From positions 42,900 to 106,899 of the forward strand of contig NZ_QVMQ01000007.1 of NCBI RefSeq assembly GCF_010501105.1: a DNA stretch of 64,000 nucleotides, written 5' to 3'. The notes beneath the pieces are model-generated. The model was given only the letters and a program-made list of their open reading frames with translations. It had not been told where the DNA came from and searched no databases. Each line of letters begins with the position of its first letter. Position 1 is the first letter of the stretch. Of the stretch, positions 8,801 through 16,685 are shown one piece after another. The position numbers were made by a program, and so were the translations under genes. Source of the stretch: Dysgonomonas sp. 511 (GTDB taxonomy: Bacteria; Bacteroidota; Bacteroidia; Bacteroidales; Dysgonomonadaceae).

Positions 8801-10267
8801 GAATAAGCCATTTATAGCCAACAGCCCATTCGGGTCGTCGAGGTTGATATTCCCGTCTGCCTTCATCCCGTCGTAGTCAATATCCAGATTGATATCTTTG
8901 TAAGTATAGTTCTTGTACTGTAAATCGTATACATTTCCTTGTGCCGACCCTCTTAGCTTGCCGTATTTGGGTTGCTCCATGTCTACAGACAGATTTAAGG
9001 AGGCGGAGCCCAGGTTGTTATTTCCGGTCAGCTTGCCTACTTCAAAGTCGGTAGTATATATTTTCCCTTGTATATGTGTTTTTACATTGGCTTTAGGGTT
9101 TAGCCCAACCAGTACATCTGCTTTTACTATACCGAGGTCTGTTTCGAAGCTGCCAAATGTAGTGAGCTGTTTCAGGTATCCCGATATATCGCCCTCGAAA
9201 GAAATTGTACCCAACCTTTTCAATGTTTGGGGCAGTTGTTTTTTCTTGTCAGAAAAATTGTTGAGTATGCCTTCCAGTTCATCGCTTGTTACCATTAGCT
9301 TGTCTACACTACCCAGTATATAGGTCTTATCAGGAAAGCGTATGTCTTTTATTTCGGCATTCGATATCAGTTTCAGGTTTTTTCCATAGAACAGCGAGAG
9401 ATCTTTTATATCCAGGTCGTCGATGTTTCCCGACACTTCGGCTTTTAGGGTTACAGCATCTTTGAAATACTGTAGAGCAGGAGAAAGTGCGGCAATGTCT
9501 TTTGGGCCTATTTTCGACTCTGCAATTTTCAGGTCAACGGTGGCGTAATCCATTATTTTTGCCGTGTCGCTTGTCGGGGTGAGGTCTAATTCACACCTTT
9601 CCAGTTCGAGATGCGAAGCCGGCAGATCCAGCTTAAATCCACGTATAGAGTATTTTTTCTCTTGAGACATAAGACGGAAAACCAAGTTTGATATTTCCAA
9701 CCCGCTTTTTTCTTTCAGGCTGATTTTCTTTACCTGTATATTCAGCGAGTCTTCGTGTAGCGACCGTAATGTCAATTTAGCATGTAGGTCGGAAACTTGT
9801 ATGTGGTTGGGGTCGAACGCATTTTCTTTCGCCTCTTTGTCTTTTACGTCATAATAGAAATTGCCGTCTATTACATTCACCGAATTGATGGCAAACTCTA
9901 TCTTCTTCGATGGTTTATCATCTTTCGGTTTGAAAGCATCTATAATATACTGAATGTTGAGCGGAGAATCGGAAGTTTGCTTCGATAAGCGTATCTCAAA
10001 ATCGGACAACCATGCCGAGGTGATTACGATCTTGCCTTTCAGCAGAGAAAATAAATCGACATCGGCTGATATCCTATCAGCCAATAATATTCTCTCGTCC
10101 GACTGGTCATATAAATATACGCTATCCAGGGCAATCGTGCTGAATGGCTGAAACTGAAGCTTGCCTATTCCCAATTCGGTATTCAGTTTCGACTTTAATT
10201 CCTTTTCTATCTGCTCTTTTGCATATTCCTGAACGGCAGGTACATTTAATAATCCAAATAACAGCAA
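5819..10267 (-). CDS. tamB: TamB-like translocation/assembly module protein (DUF490 family)
   Basis: A giant protein (1482 residues from the TTG used here) dominated by beta-strand repeats typical of AsmA/TamB bridge proteins, which span the periplasm and help lipid transport or outer-membrane protein assembly. The C-terminal part contains the TamB domain signature (GSGSGGMQFNWNTKNSPRLYGTYNIARG, then the hydrophobic LTGALRHPNVGLDI region, given here in part). The in-frame codons upstream of TTG 10267 encode KKFKKIFLSILGTATFLVLL, an ideal N-terminal membrane anchor, but no ATG, GTG or TTG precedes it before the stop at 10346-10348. An ATA at 10322-10324 would be the natural position. The true start is therefore unresolved (non-standard start or indel). 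Coupled to the downstream methyltransferase. Confidence 0.88.
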   Translation of the reverse strand: MLLFGLLNVPAVQEYAKEQIEKELKSKLNTELGIGKLQFQPFSTIALDSVYLYDQSDERILLADRISADVDLFSLLKGKIVITSAWLSDFEIRLSKQTSDSPLNIQYIIDAFKPKDDKPSKKIEFAINSVNVIDGNFYYDVKDKEAKENAFDPNHIQVSDLHAKLTLRSLHEDSLNIQVKKISLKEKSGLEISNLVFRLMSQEKKYSIRGFKLDLPASHLELERCELDLTPTSDTAKIMDYATVDLKIAESKIGPKDIAALSPALQYFKDAVTLKAEVSGNIDDLDIKDLSLFYGKNLKLISNAEIKDIRFPDKTYILGSVDKLMVTSDELEGILNNFSDKKKQLPQTLKRLGTISFEGDISGYLKQLTTFGSFETDLGIVKADVLVGLNPKANVKTHIQGKIYTTDFEVGKLTGNNNLGSASLNLSVDMEQPKYGKLRGSAQGNVYDLQYKNYTYKDINLDIDYDGMKADGNINLDDPNGLLAINGLFDLTDKDNPNMVFKARLKNVHLNNLNLLGNEHNTYLSLNIDADFKGKDIDNAEGYIRLDSLDYIRDDKYFQMKKFLMEITGDQNNRNMNITSDVLKGKIEGIYSFTTLVNSVKQTLSPYLPALIKPNEKKKPDDKTNIFTFNLQIGNTEKLSEAFKLPVTVLSEAKIIGFYDNIRDKFKLEIFTPSIKAAGMNIRSGYVALRNPDETLESRINALILGKKESVNDIAINSSIKDNQINTNISLINDGEKKAKGDFSISTSFAKEDKGPLIVDIDTYPSELLLNNANWKMEKSNIKINNGTFTINNFYVYNENGDQEIKINGRYSPQTRDVLKTDLKNINLEYIFQTLAIDALQFGGYATGSLRASSIEGNPYANISLDVDDFKFNGTELGNLNLFSELNETTKVLDLDGLIVSKESKLTKVNGQLDPIKQGLSINFDADSLDISFLNKYAEAVFDNITGRGSGQVHLFGNFSDVTVEGKAFIRDGGLGISFLNTRYNFTDTVYLKKDLIYFNDIILSDQYGNKAQASGKVSHDFFHDFMYQVDLKAENFLLYNTTPAQNPYFYGKVFGSGNGSIGGNESAVDVAIRMRTEDKTVVRMNFMEEIINEYSFITYTSDTRKDSVQTPAAPQPKLALKTDSDMDINMDFYIDATPDAIVELVMDPVGGDVLRGSGSGGMQFNWNTKNSPRLYGTYNIARGSYNFTFQRLMERRFSIQEGSNVQFRGDPFEAILDVTAIYKLNASLHDLDSQLAEEVGQTTVPVNCVLNLTGALRHPNVGLDITFPSADPEVERQLKSIINTEDEINKQVAYLLILSKFKAPSYAVPGTQTSDFAAVASATLSNQLTKIVSQIDDRWQLGTNIRYSDSDLTYTEAELILSSQLLNDRLLINGNFGYRSDINKEAMITDVDIEYLLNNAGTWRVKAYNHYNEKYYYTRSDKSPNTQGIGIIYKKDFDDLNDLFHRRRMRILPQTDTVTTIVPDSTKKGSELSNFIKLKTK

Positions 10268-10541
10268 AACCAGAAAAGTGGCTGTGCCGAGAATTGAAAG
10301 AAATATTTTCTTAAACTTTTTTATGGTTTCCTGATTTTTTAGTGCTTACAAAAATATCAAAAAAAAGCATTTTCAATGGCAGATTACCGAAGTAATCATC
10401 TCAGATTCCTTATCAATTAAGATTATTTATAAAAAACGGAAGGTTTTTACATTGGCAGGTATAATTAGTTAATAAACTGCGAAAAGAACAGGAAATATAT
10501 AGTTAGTATTACGATGTAAATAGAAATCTTTGTTTTTTTAC

Positions 10542-10549
10542 TACTTTTG
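10542..10549 (+). promoter_or_regulatory. Promoter -7 box for the prfC operon
   Basis: TACTTTTG lies 25 bases before the prfC ATG, within TTTTTTTACTACTTTTGTGC. This is almost identical to the box before the ABC-F gene at 58543. No clear -33 partner is seen. Confidence 0.55.
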
Positions 10550-10574
10550 TGCCTTATTAGACTAGACAAATCCG

Positions 10575-12155
10575 ATGAGTGAACTGGAAAACGAAATTGA
10601 AAAAAGGCGTACATTTGCGATAATCAGCCATCCCGATGCGGGGAAAACTACCTTGACCGAAAAGCTTTTGCTATTTGGTGGAGCCATACATGTGGCAGGA
10701 GCCGTAAAATCGAATAAGATAAAGAAAACAGCCACATCCGACTGGATGGAAATAGAAAAACAGCGTGGTATATCCGTTGCTACATCGGTAATGGGCTTCG
10801 ACTACGACGGCTACAAAATAAATATATTGGACACTCCCGGTCACCAGGATTTTGCCGAAGACACTTTCCGTACTCTGACCGCTGTAGACAGTGTAATAAT
10901 AGTAGTAGACTCGGCAAAAGGTGTGGAAATGCAGACCCGCAAACTGATGGAGGTTTGCCGTATGCGCCATACTCCGGTGATGATTTTCGTCAATAAGATG
11001 GACAGGGATGGAAAAGACCCGTTCGATCTTCTCGACGAGTTGGAAGAAGAACTTAAGATAAGCGTTTGCCCCCTGAGCTGGCCTATAGACAGTGGGCAGA
11101 AATTCAGGGGAGTATATAATATATTCCAGGAAAAACTTGATCTCTATACGCCTAGTAAACAGACGATAACAGAATCAGTAGAATTTAAAGATATAAGCAG
11201 TCCCGAACTGGAAGGGTATATCGGCGACAATTTAGCTGCCAAGTTGCGCGAAGACATCGACCTTATCGAAGGTGTATATCCGCCTTTGAATATCGAGGAT
11301 TACCTCAAAGGTCAGATTGCCCCTGTATTCTTTGGCTCGGCGCTGAATAACTTCGGGGTGAAAGAATTGCTTGATTGCTTTGTGCAAATAGCACCATCGC
11401 CTCGTCCGGTAGAAGCCGTAGAACGCATTGTAAAACCGGATGAAGAAGCGTTTACCGGATTTATATTTAAGATACATGCAAATATGGATCCTAACCATAG
11501 GTCGTGTATTGCCTTTGTTAAGATCTGTTCGGGCAAGTTTGAGCGTAATGTGAACTATAAGCATGTGCGGCAAAACCGGATGCTTAAATTTTCGTCACCT
11601 ACTGCTTTCATGGCACAGAAGAAAGAAACTGTAGACGAGGCTTTTGCCGGCGATATTGTCGGCTTGCCCGATACCGGTAACTTTAAGATCGGCGATACGT
11701 TAACATCCGGAGAGAACCTGCATTTCAAAGGCTTGCCGAGTTTCTCGCCAGAGATGTTCAAATATATAGAAAATGCCGACCCGATGAAGGCAAAACAATT
11801 GCAAAAAGGTGTAGACCAACTGATGGACGAAGGTGTAGCCCAGTTGTTTACAAATCAATATACAGGACGCAAAATTATCGGTACAGTCGGTCAGTTGCAA
11901 TTCGAAGTTATCCAATACCGCCTGTTGCACGAATATGGTGCACAGTGCCGTTGGGAACCAATAAGCCTTTTCAAAGCCTGTTGGATAGAGAGTGATAATA
12001 AAGATCAATTGGCTGAGTTTAAGAAACGTAAAGCCCAGTATATGGCGTTCGATAAGGATGGGCGCGATGTTTTCCTTGCCGATTCGAATTATGTATTGAT
12101 GATGGCTCAACAGGATTTTAGCGACATCAAATTCCATTTCACATCGGAATTTTAA
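10575..12155 (+). CDS. prfC: Peptide chain release factor 3
   Basis: A translational GTPase that recycles RF1/RF2 from the ribosome after peptide release. At 526 residues it has the normal RF3 length. G-domain motifs are visible: the P-loop SHPDAGKT (18-25), DTPGHQDF (86-93) and NKMD (140-143). They are followed by the EF-Tu-like domain 2 and the C-terminal RF3 domain ([15 protein letters not shown]). The ATG at 10575 sits 25 bases after a good -7 box. Nine bases separate it from the kinase-like gene downstream, so the two are probably cotranscribed. Confidence 0.97.
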   Translation: MSELENEIEKRRTFAIISHPDAGKTTLTEKLLLFGGAIHVAGAVKSNKIKKTATSDWMEIEKQRGISVATSVMGFDYDGYKINILDTPGHQDFAEDTFRTLTAVDSVIIVVDSAKGVEMQTRKLMEVCRMRHTPVMIFVNKMDRDGKDPFDLLDELEEELKISVCPLSWPIDSGQKFRGVYNIFQEKLDLYTPSKQTITESVEFKDISSPELEGYIGDNLAAKLREDIDLIEGVYPPLNIEDYLKGQIAPVFFGSALNNFGVKELLDCFVQIAPSPRPVEAVERIVKPDEEAFTGFIFKIHANMDPNHRSCIAFVKICSGKFERNVNYKHVRQNRMLKFSSPTAFMAQKKETVDEAFAGDIVGLPDTGNFKIGDTLTSGENLHFKGLPSFSPEMFKYIENADPMKAKQLQKGVDQLMDEGVAQLFTNQYTGRKIIGTVGQLQFEVIQYRLLHEYGAQCRWEPISLFKACWIESDNKDQLAEFKKRKAQYMAFDKDGRDVFLADSNYVLMMAQQDFSDIKFHFTSEF

Positions 12156-12164
12156 CAATATAAG

Positions 12165-12920
12165 ATGACAAAAATAAAGCTGGTTATTGACGAGAAGTAT
12201 CAGGATATTGATGGGTTTATTGAAGATTTACCCATGTCTTTCCTACAATCGGGGGAGGTTGTCTATTCGGGACGTAATATCATAAAAACATTTGATGTGG
12301 GCGACTTCAAATTGAATGTAAAGTCATTCAAGAAGCCTTTGCTTATCAATCAGATAGCTTATGCGACAATACGTAAGTCGAAAGCCGAACGGTCGTACCT
12401 TTATGCTCATATGCTGAAAGAGGAAGGCTTTGAGACACCCGACCCGGTGGCGTATGTGGAACTCAAACAGTATGGTTTGCTTAAGTATAGTCTGTATATT
12501 TCCATACATGGAGAATTTGATGGCATAATGCGCCAGTTGGTGAATGGCACTTTCGACCAGCATAAGGAGTTGATACGGCAGTTTGCCATATATACAGCTC
12601 GATTGCACGAAAAGAATATATTGCATCTGGATTACTCATCCGGCAATATCTTATATAAGATGAAAGGGGATGAATATATCTTCTACCTTGTTGACCTGAA
12701 TAGAATGAAGTTTGGAAAACCGATAAGTCTTGAAACGGCATGTTTCAACTTTAGGCGTCTGTGGGGAAGCGATGAAATGATCGCTTATATAGTTAAGGAA
12801 TATGCAAAAGCACGCAACTTCAACGAGAAAGCGTGCCTTGAGAAAACATTCGAGTATCGCAAACGTTTTTGGGATAGTTTCAGAAAGCAATATCCTGGTG
12901 CCACGCCATATATAGGCTAA
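12165..12920 (+). CDS. Lipopolysaccharide kinase InaA/KdkA-like protein
   Basis: A 251-residue protein-kinase-fold protein of the InaA/WaaP/KdkA group, which phosphorylate lipid A-core sugars such as Kdo or heptose. The catalytic loop is HLDYSSGNILY with Asp156 and Asn161, and the metal-binding position is VDLNR with Asp177 (DLN in place of DFG). The N-lobe lysine is probably in NVKSFKKP near residue 53. It lies nine bases after prfC and thirteen before a glycosyltransferase, a context that fits inner-core modification. The exact sugar acceptor is not predictable. Confidence 0.82.
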   Translation: MTKIKLVIDEKYQDIDGFIEDLPMSFLQSGEVVYSGRNIIKTFDVGDFKLNVKSFKKPLLINQIAYATIRKSKAERSYLYAHMLKEEGFETPDPVAYVELKQYGLLKYSLYISIHGEFDGIMRQLVNGTFDQHKELIRQFAIYTARLHEKNILHLDYSSGNILYKMKGDEYIFYLVDLNRMKFGKPISLETACFNFRRLWGSDEMIAYIVKEYAKARNFNEKACLEKTFEYRKRFWDSFRKQYPGATPYIG

Positions 12921-12933
12921 AATCTAATAAGTT

Positions 12934-14046
12934 ATGAGAATAGGTTTTGATGCGAAACGCGCTATATCTAACTTCACAGGGCTAGGCAACTACAGTCGTT
13001 TTGTAATATCCAACCTGATGAAGTACTATCCGGAGAATATCTACAAATTGTTTATTCCCCGTATTCCCAACCATGACATCGGTGCTAAAGATGAGGTGAG
13101 GAATAATGAAAAGGTGTACTCCATAAAGAATACACGCCGTCCATTCTGGCGTACCATTGGCATTGTAAAAGACATAAGGAATGAGAACATGGATTTGTAT
13201 CACGGGCTTAGCAACGAGTTGCCTTATAATATAAGGCGTACAGGTGCTAAAAGCATTGTTACAATACACGATCTCATATTCTTGGTGCATCCGAAGTTTT
13301 ATTCTCTGGTAGACAGGACAATATATAATATAAAGGCTAAATACGCCTGCAAGTATGCCGACAGGATAGTTGCCGTGAGCGAATGTACCAAGAGGGATAT
13401 TGTAAGGTATTATGATATCGATCCTTCGAAAATAGATGTCGTATATCAGGGCTGCTTTCCCATATATAAAGAGCATGCCGATGAAATGAAGAAACAGGAG
13501 GTAAGGGATAAGTATGGTCTTCCCTCAGAGTTTCTGCTTTCGGTGGGCAGTATCGAAGAACGTAAGAATATCATGTTGGTTGTCAAGGCAATGAGGCAAA
13601 TTCCGGATATACATTTTGTCGCTATCGGCAAACGAAGGGAATATGCCGAAAGGGTGATGGCATACGCCAGAGAGAGTGGATTGGCCGATAGGGTACATCT
13701 CATAAGTAATGTGCCGCTGACCGATTTGCCGGCCATTTTCCAGGCCGCTACGTTGTTTGTCTATCCATCACTATACGAGGGGTTTGGCATACCTATAATC
13801 GAAGCTCTCAATTCCGGATTGCCGGTTATCGGAGCAACCGGTTCGTGCCTCGAAGAATCGGGAGGCCCGCATTCCGTATATGTCAATCCGCACGACGAAA
13901 ACGAGCTTGCTTATCATGTCAATCGCCTTTTGACTGATGCCGAAGCAAGGAAAACGATGATTAGGGAAGGATTAAACTATGTCAAACGCTTTTCCGACGA
14001 GCGGTGTACTTCGGCATTAATGTCGGTGTACAAGTCCTTGCTTTGA
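12934..14046 (+). CDS. GT4-family glycosyltransferase
   Basis: A 370-residue GT-B enzyme of the glycosyltransferase 4/group 1 family, transferring a sugar from a nucleotide-sugar donor, probably to LPS core or another surface glycan. The N-terminus has the glycine-rich acceptor loop (FTGLGNYSRFV). The C-terminal donor domain has VGSIEERKNI and the EX7E motif in YEGFGIPIIEAL. There is no membrane segment. Thirteen bases separate it from the InaA-like kinase, suggesting a shared pathway. Donor and acceptor are unknown. Confidence 0.87.
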   Translation: MRIGFDAKRAISNFTGLGNYSRFVISNLMKYYPENIYKLFIPRIPNHDIGAKDEVRNNEKVYSIKNTRRPFWRTIGIVKDIRNENMDLYHGLSNELPYNIRRTGAKSIVTIHDLIFLVHPKFYSLVDRTIYNIKAKYACKYADRIVAVSECTKRDIVRYYDIDPSKIDVVYQGCFPIYKEHADEMKKQEVRDKYGLPSEFLLSVGSIEERKNIMLVVKAMRQIPDIHFVAIGKRREYAERVMAYARESGLADRVHLISNVPLTDLPAIFQAATLFVYPSLYEGFGIPIIEALNSGLPVIGATGSCLEESGGPHSVYVNPHDENELAYHVNRLLTDAEARKTMIREGLNYVKRFSDERCTSALMSVYKSLL

Positions 14047-14067
14047 GAAAGAACTCCCTGGCTGCCG

Positions 14068-14108
14068 GCAAATCGGAGTGTTGTTTTATGTAAATAATGC
14101 CGATTTGC
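14068..14108 (+). other. Inverted repeat between glycosyltransferase and ybaK
   Basis: GCAAATCGG at 14068-14076 pairs exactly with CCGATTTGC at 14100-14108 across a 23-base loop. There is no T-tract after it, so it may be a processing or attenuation hairpin rather than a strong terminator. Confidence 0.45.
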
Positions 14109-14129
14109 GATTGATAATATTATTCTAAA

Positions 14130-14612
14130 ATGAAAATAGAAAAGACAAATGCTGTGCGCATACTCGACAAGCATAAGATAGGCTATCAGCTTATCCCTTA
14201 CCAGGTAGACGAATCAGACCTTAGTGCCATCCACGTAGCCCGGCAGTTGAACGAGCCGGTAGAACAAGTATTCAAAACATTGGTGCTCAAAGGAGACAAA
14301 ACAAGCTATTTTGTCTGTATCATACCCGGCGCGGAAGAATTGGATTTGAAGTTGGCGGCCAAAATATCAGGGAATAAAAAATGTGACATGATACCTATGA
14401 AAGACCTGTTGGCGACAACCGGCTATATACGCGGAGCCTGTTCGCCTATAGGCATGAAAAAGCAGTTTCCTACATATATCGACAGTTCGGCGTCAAACTA
14501 TCCCTTTATATATATCAGTGCAGGCAAGAGAGGATTGCAAATACAGCTCAACCCGGCCGATTTGATAAGTTTGCTGAATATAGAAGCGGTAAAGCTTACG
14601 GGTGCTTTATAA
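14130..14612 (+). CDS. ybaK: Cys-tRNA(Pro)/Cys-tRNA(Cys) deacylase YbaK
   Basis: A trans-editing enzyme that hydrolyses mischarged Cys-tRNA(Pro). At 160 residues it has the usual YbaK/EbsC length. It shows the FKTLVLKGD strand with the conserved lysine (about residues 48-56), the CIIPGAEELDLKLAA segment, and the C-terminal GACSPIGMKK and SAGKRGLQIQL segments. The start is ATG at 14130, after an 83-base gap with a hairpin. Its last six bases overlap the end of the convergent XRE repressor gene. Confidence 0.92.
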   Translation: MKIEKTNAVRILDKHKIGYQLIPYQVDESDLSAIHVARQLNEPVEQVFKTLVLKGDKTSYFVCIIPGAEELDLKLAAKISGNKKCDMIPMKDLLATTGYIRGACSPIGMKKQFPTYIDSSASNYPFIYISAGKRGLQIQLNPADLISLLNIEAVKLTGAL

Positions 14613-15281
14613 GTTTTTCGAATACAAAGCCCTCAAAACCCAATACTGGGCGTCTGTATCCATTACAAAAGGATATTCTACCCATTCGTTGAGCGACAAA
14701 GATAGTTTTCCTTCTTTTTCTTTATATATGCCCGTCTTCATCCCACCGGCATCAATCATTATACCTAGCTTTTCTACAATCCGGTGTATATTCTCTTTTT
14801 CTACAATTTCCATAACAAGGATATCGCCATTATGAAAATTAAAACCTTCGGGCATACTTTCCTGGTTTTCTACTTCCAAAGCTAACAATTTAAGCTTCGA
14901 ACTACTGGGTACAACTATATAAGGCAGTTGTGAAAAAAAACTGTCATCCTTGTAGTGTTCCACATAATCGTTAATATATAATGCAGGAATATATGGTATC
15001 TTTTGTAGCTGTTGTGCTATTTTTAGCTTCTCTGTTTCCAACACCAGTTCGGCATTGTAGTGCAGAAGTTCGTTTACCGAAAGGTCTTTTTCGATGAAGT
15101 CGGCAAGTGGTATGCCAAAATATTTAGCAATCCTGACGATAACCTCTATTTTCGGTTCGGCCCTAAATTCCTCATACGAAGATATATTGCCCCGTGTAAG
15201 CTCGAATAGATCGGCAAAAGCCTGTTGGCTCAAGCTTCTCACATTTCGTATCTTTTTTATATTTTTTCCTACTTGTGTCAT
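14607..15281 (-). CDS. XRE-family repressor with S24/LexA-like C-terminal domain
   Basis: A 224-residue regulator. Residues 1-62 form an XRE helix-turn-helix (LSQQAFADLF, then LTRGNISSYEE as recognition region). Residues about 130-220 resemble the S24/LexA signal-peptidase fold: ENQESMPEGF ... NGDILV, with a serine-methionine pair (Ser142) followed by an NGD turn, and a lysine (Lys182) placed like the LexA catalytic lysine. A Ser-Lys dyad is plausible but I cannot confirm it without alignment, and no obvious cleavage site is seen. It is divergent from the YbjN-PspA-flotillin-ATPase operon, with two direct-repeat operator candidates between them, so it is the likely local repressor. Confidence 0.82.
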   Translation of the reverse strand: MTQVGKNIKKIRNVRSLSQQAFADLFELTRGNISSYEEFRAEPKIEVIVRIAKYFGIPLADFIEKDLSVNELLHYNAELVLETEKLKIAQQLQKIPYIPALYINDYVEHYKDDSFFSQLPYIVVPSSSKLKLLALEVENQESMPEGFNFHNGDILVMEIVEKENIHRIVEKLGIMIDAGGMKTGIYKEKEGKLSLSLNEWVEYPFVMDTDAQYWVLRALYSKNL

Positions 15282-15293
15282 TTTTTTTTTTTT

Positions 15294-15352
15294 GCTAAAA
15301 ATATTTGCAAATTAAAATTTCTTTAGTATCTTAGCTAAAAATATTTGCAAAT
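15294..15352. promoter_or_regulatory. Operator candidate: two identical 19-base direct repeats
   Basis: The 19-base word GCTAAAAATATTTGCAAAT occurs exactly at 15294-15312 and 15334-15352, start to start 40 bases (about four helical turns). Each copy ends in the perfect palindrome ATTTGCAAAT. It lies 13 bases upstream of the XRE/S24-like repressor start and between it and the divergent operon, the expected place for an autoregulatory operator. Confidence 0.7.
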
Positions 15353-15424
15353 ATAATGGTTTAAATGAAAAGCAAAAAGTTAAAAATGAAAAACAGGTAA
15401 TTGTTTTATTTTTATAACCAAAAA

Positions 15425-15468
15425 TATTTTTCACTTTTAGAATCTTAATTCTTTATTTTTCACTCTTA
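15425..15468. promoter_or_regulatory. Second direct-repeat pair upstream of the stress operon
   Basis: TATTTTTCACTTTTA (15425-15439) and TATTTTTCACTCTTA (15454-15468) differ at one base and are 29 bases apart. The second ends 11 bases before the ATG at 15480. They are distinct from the 19-base pair. They may be promoter elements or a binding site for a second regulator. Confidence 0.45.
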
Positions 15469-15479
15469 ATTTAAATATT

Positions 15480-15869
15480 ATGTATTTCAAAAAAATAGAG
15501 TCTTATATATCAAAGCTAGGTTATTCCGTTTCATATCAGAACGAAAAACAAGGAATTTTCCTTATCGAGAGCGAAGCTGACGGAATAAAAAACCTGATAA
15601 TCGGGGTTGCGCCTCCTGTTCTGATTGTGGAGCAATTTATCTTCGAACTCAAAAGCGATGATAAAGAAATCTATAAAGCATTGCTGAAAAAGAACCGCGA
15701 TATAATACATGGAGCATTTGTGCTCGACGAAGAGGGGAAAAGGGTTATTTTCAGATACACAATGCAGATAGAAAACCTGGATATGAACGAATTTGAAGGG
15801 GCATTAAACTCCCTGGGATTATTGTTAAGCGAATATTACGAACAGATTATAGAATTTTCAAAAAAATAG
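15480..15869 (+). CDS. YbjN/Tir-chaperone-like small protein
   Basis: A 129-residue acidic protein whose alternating strands and helices (LIIGVAPPVLIVEQFIFEL ..., ending LLLSEYYEQII) look like the YbjN or type-III-chaperone-like fold. Assignment is by general pattern only. It is the first gene of the operon, four bases before pspA. A comparable small protein (YjfI) precedes the PspA homologue YjfJ in Escherichia coli, so a partner or adaptor role for PspA is plausible inference. Confidence 0.6.
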   Translation: MYFKKIESYISKLGYSVSYQNEKQGIFLIESEADGIKNLIIGVAPPVLIVEQFIFELKSDDKEIYKALLKKNRDIIHGAFVLDEEGKRVIFRYTMQIENLDMNEFEGALNSLGLLLSEYYEQIIEFSKK

Positions 15870-15873
15870 TATT

Positions 15874-16575
15874 ATGAACATTTTTAAGAGACTATTCAGA
15901 ATTGGGCAGGCTGAGATGCACGCTGCCGTAGATAAGATGGAAGACCCTATCCGTATGACTGAACAAGGAATACGCGAAATGAGAGAGGACTTGAATAAAG
16001 CTGTAGAATCGCTGGCGCAAATAAAAGCGATGGCTATCCGCGCCAAAAATGATAAAACAAAGAAAGAGACTGCTGCTCAGGATTATGAAACTAAAGCTAT
16101 ACTGTTGCTCACAAAAGCTCAGAAAGGCGAATTGGATATGGAGCAGGCCGAAAAGCTTGCAAAAGAGGCTCTTGCTTTGAAAGAAAACCTATTGAGCGAA
16201 GCAGAAGCATTAGCAGGGCAGCAAAATACACACGAAAATGCCGCAGCCGAAATACAGAAGAATATCGAAGTGCTCAAGTTTAACATTACCAAGTGGGAAA
16301 ACGAGCTGAAGACCCTCAAGTCGAGGATAAAAGTCAGCCGTGCTACCAAAGAGGTAAACAAGCAGATGGCGCAGATAGATAGCAACAGCACCGTGAGTAT
16401 GCTCGAACGGATGAAAGAGAAGGTGGAAGAGGAAGAAGCTCTCGCGCAGGCATACGGCGACCTAGTTGACAAAACGGCATCTATCGACGAAGAAATAGAT
16501 AAAGCCATCGGCGGCGATTCGGGTAAGGTAAACCAGGATCTCGACGAGCTGAAGAGAAAGCTGGGAATACTGTAA
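15874..16575 (+). CDS. pspA: PspA/IM30 family envelope-stress protein
   Basis: A 233-residue, almost entirely helical coiled-coil protein of the PspA/IM30/Vipp1 (ESCRT-III-like) family, which polymerises on the inner face of the cytoplasmic membrane and protects it from leakage. The N-terminal amphipathic segment MNIFKRLFRIGQAEMHAAVDK and the DPIRMTEQGIREM motif are typical. The C-terminal acidic coil ends LDELKRKLGIL. It lies four bases after the YbjN-like gene and 110 bases before the YqiJ-like gene. Confidence 0.93.
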   Translation: MNIFKRLFRIGQAEMHAAVDKMEDPIRMTEQGIREMREDLNKAVESLAQIKAMAIRAKNDKTKKETAAQDYETKAILLLTKAQKGELDMEQAEKLAKEALALKENLLSEAEALAGQQNTHENAAAEIQKNIEVLKFNITKWENELKTLKSRIKVSRATKEVNKQMAQIDSNSTVSMLERMKEKVEEEEALAQAYGDLVDKTASIDEEIDKAIGGDSGKVNQDLDELKRKLGIL

Positions 16576-16578
16576 ACT

Positions 16579-16650
16579 AATTGGCAAATTTGAAAATTCG
16601 TGAATTTTACAATTAATTTGCTAATCTGTTAATTTTCAAATTTGCTAATT
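16579..16650 (+). other. Large inverted repeat inside the stress operon
   Basis: A 20-base arm at 16579-16598 and its near-perfect complement at 16631-16650 (19 of 20) flank a 32-base AT-rich loop, directly after the pspA stop codon. There is no T-tract. It could stabilise the upstream mRNA or limit expression of downstream genes. Confidence 0.6.
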
Positions 16651-16685
16651 GCTAATTAATATTTACTTTTGAACCTTTATACACT

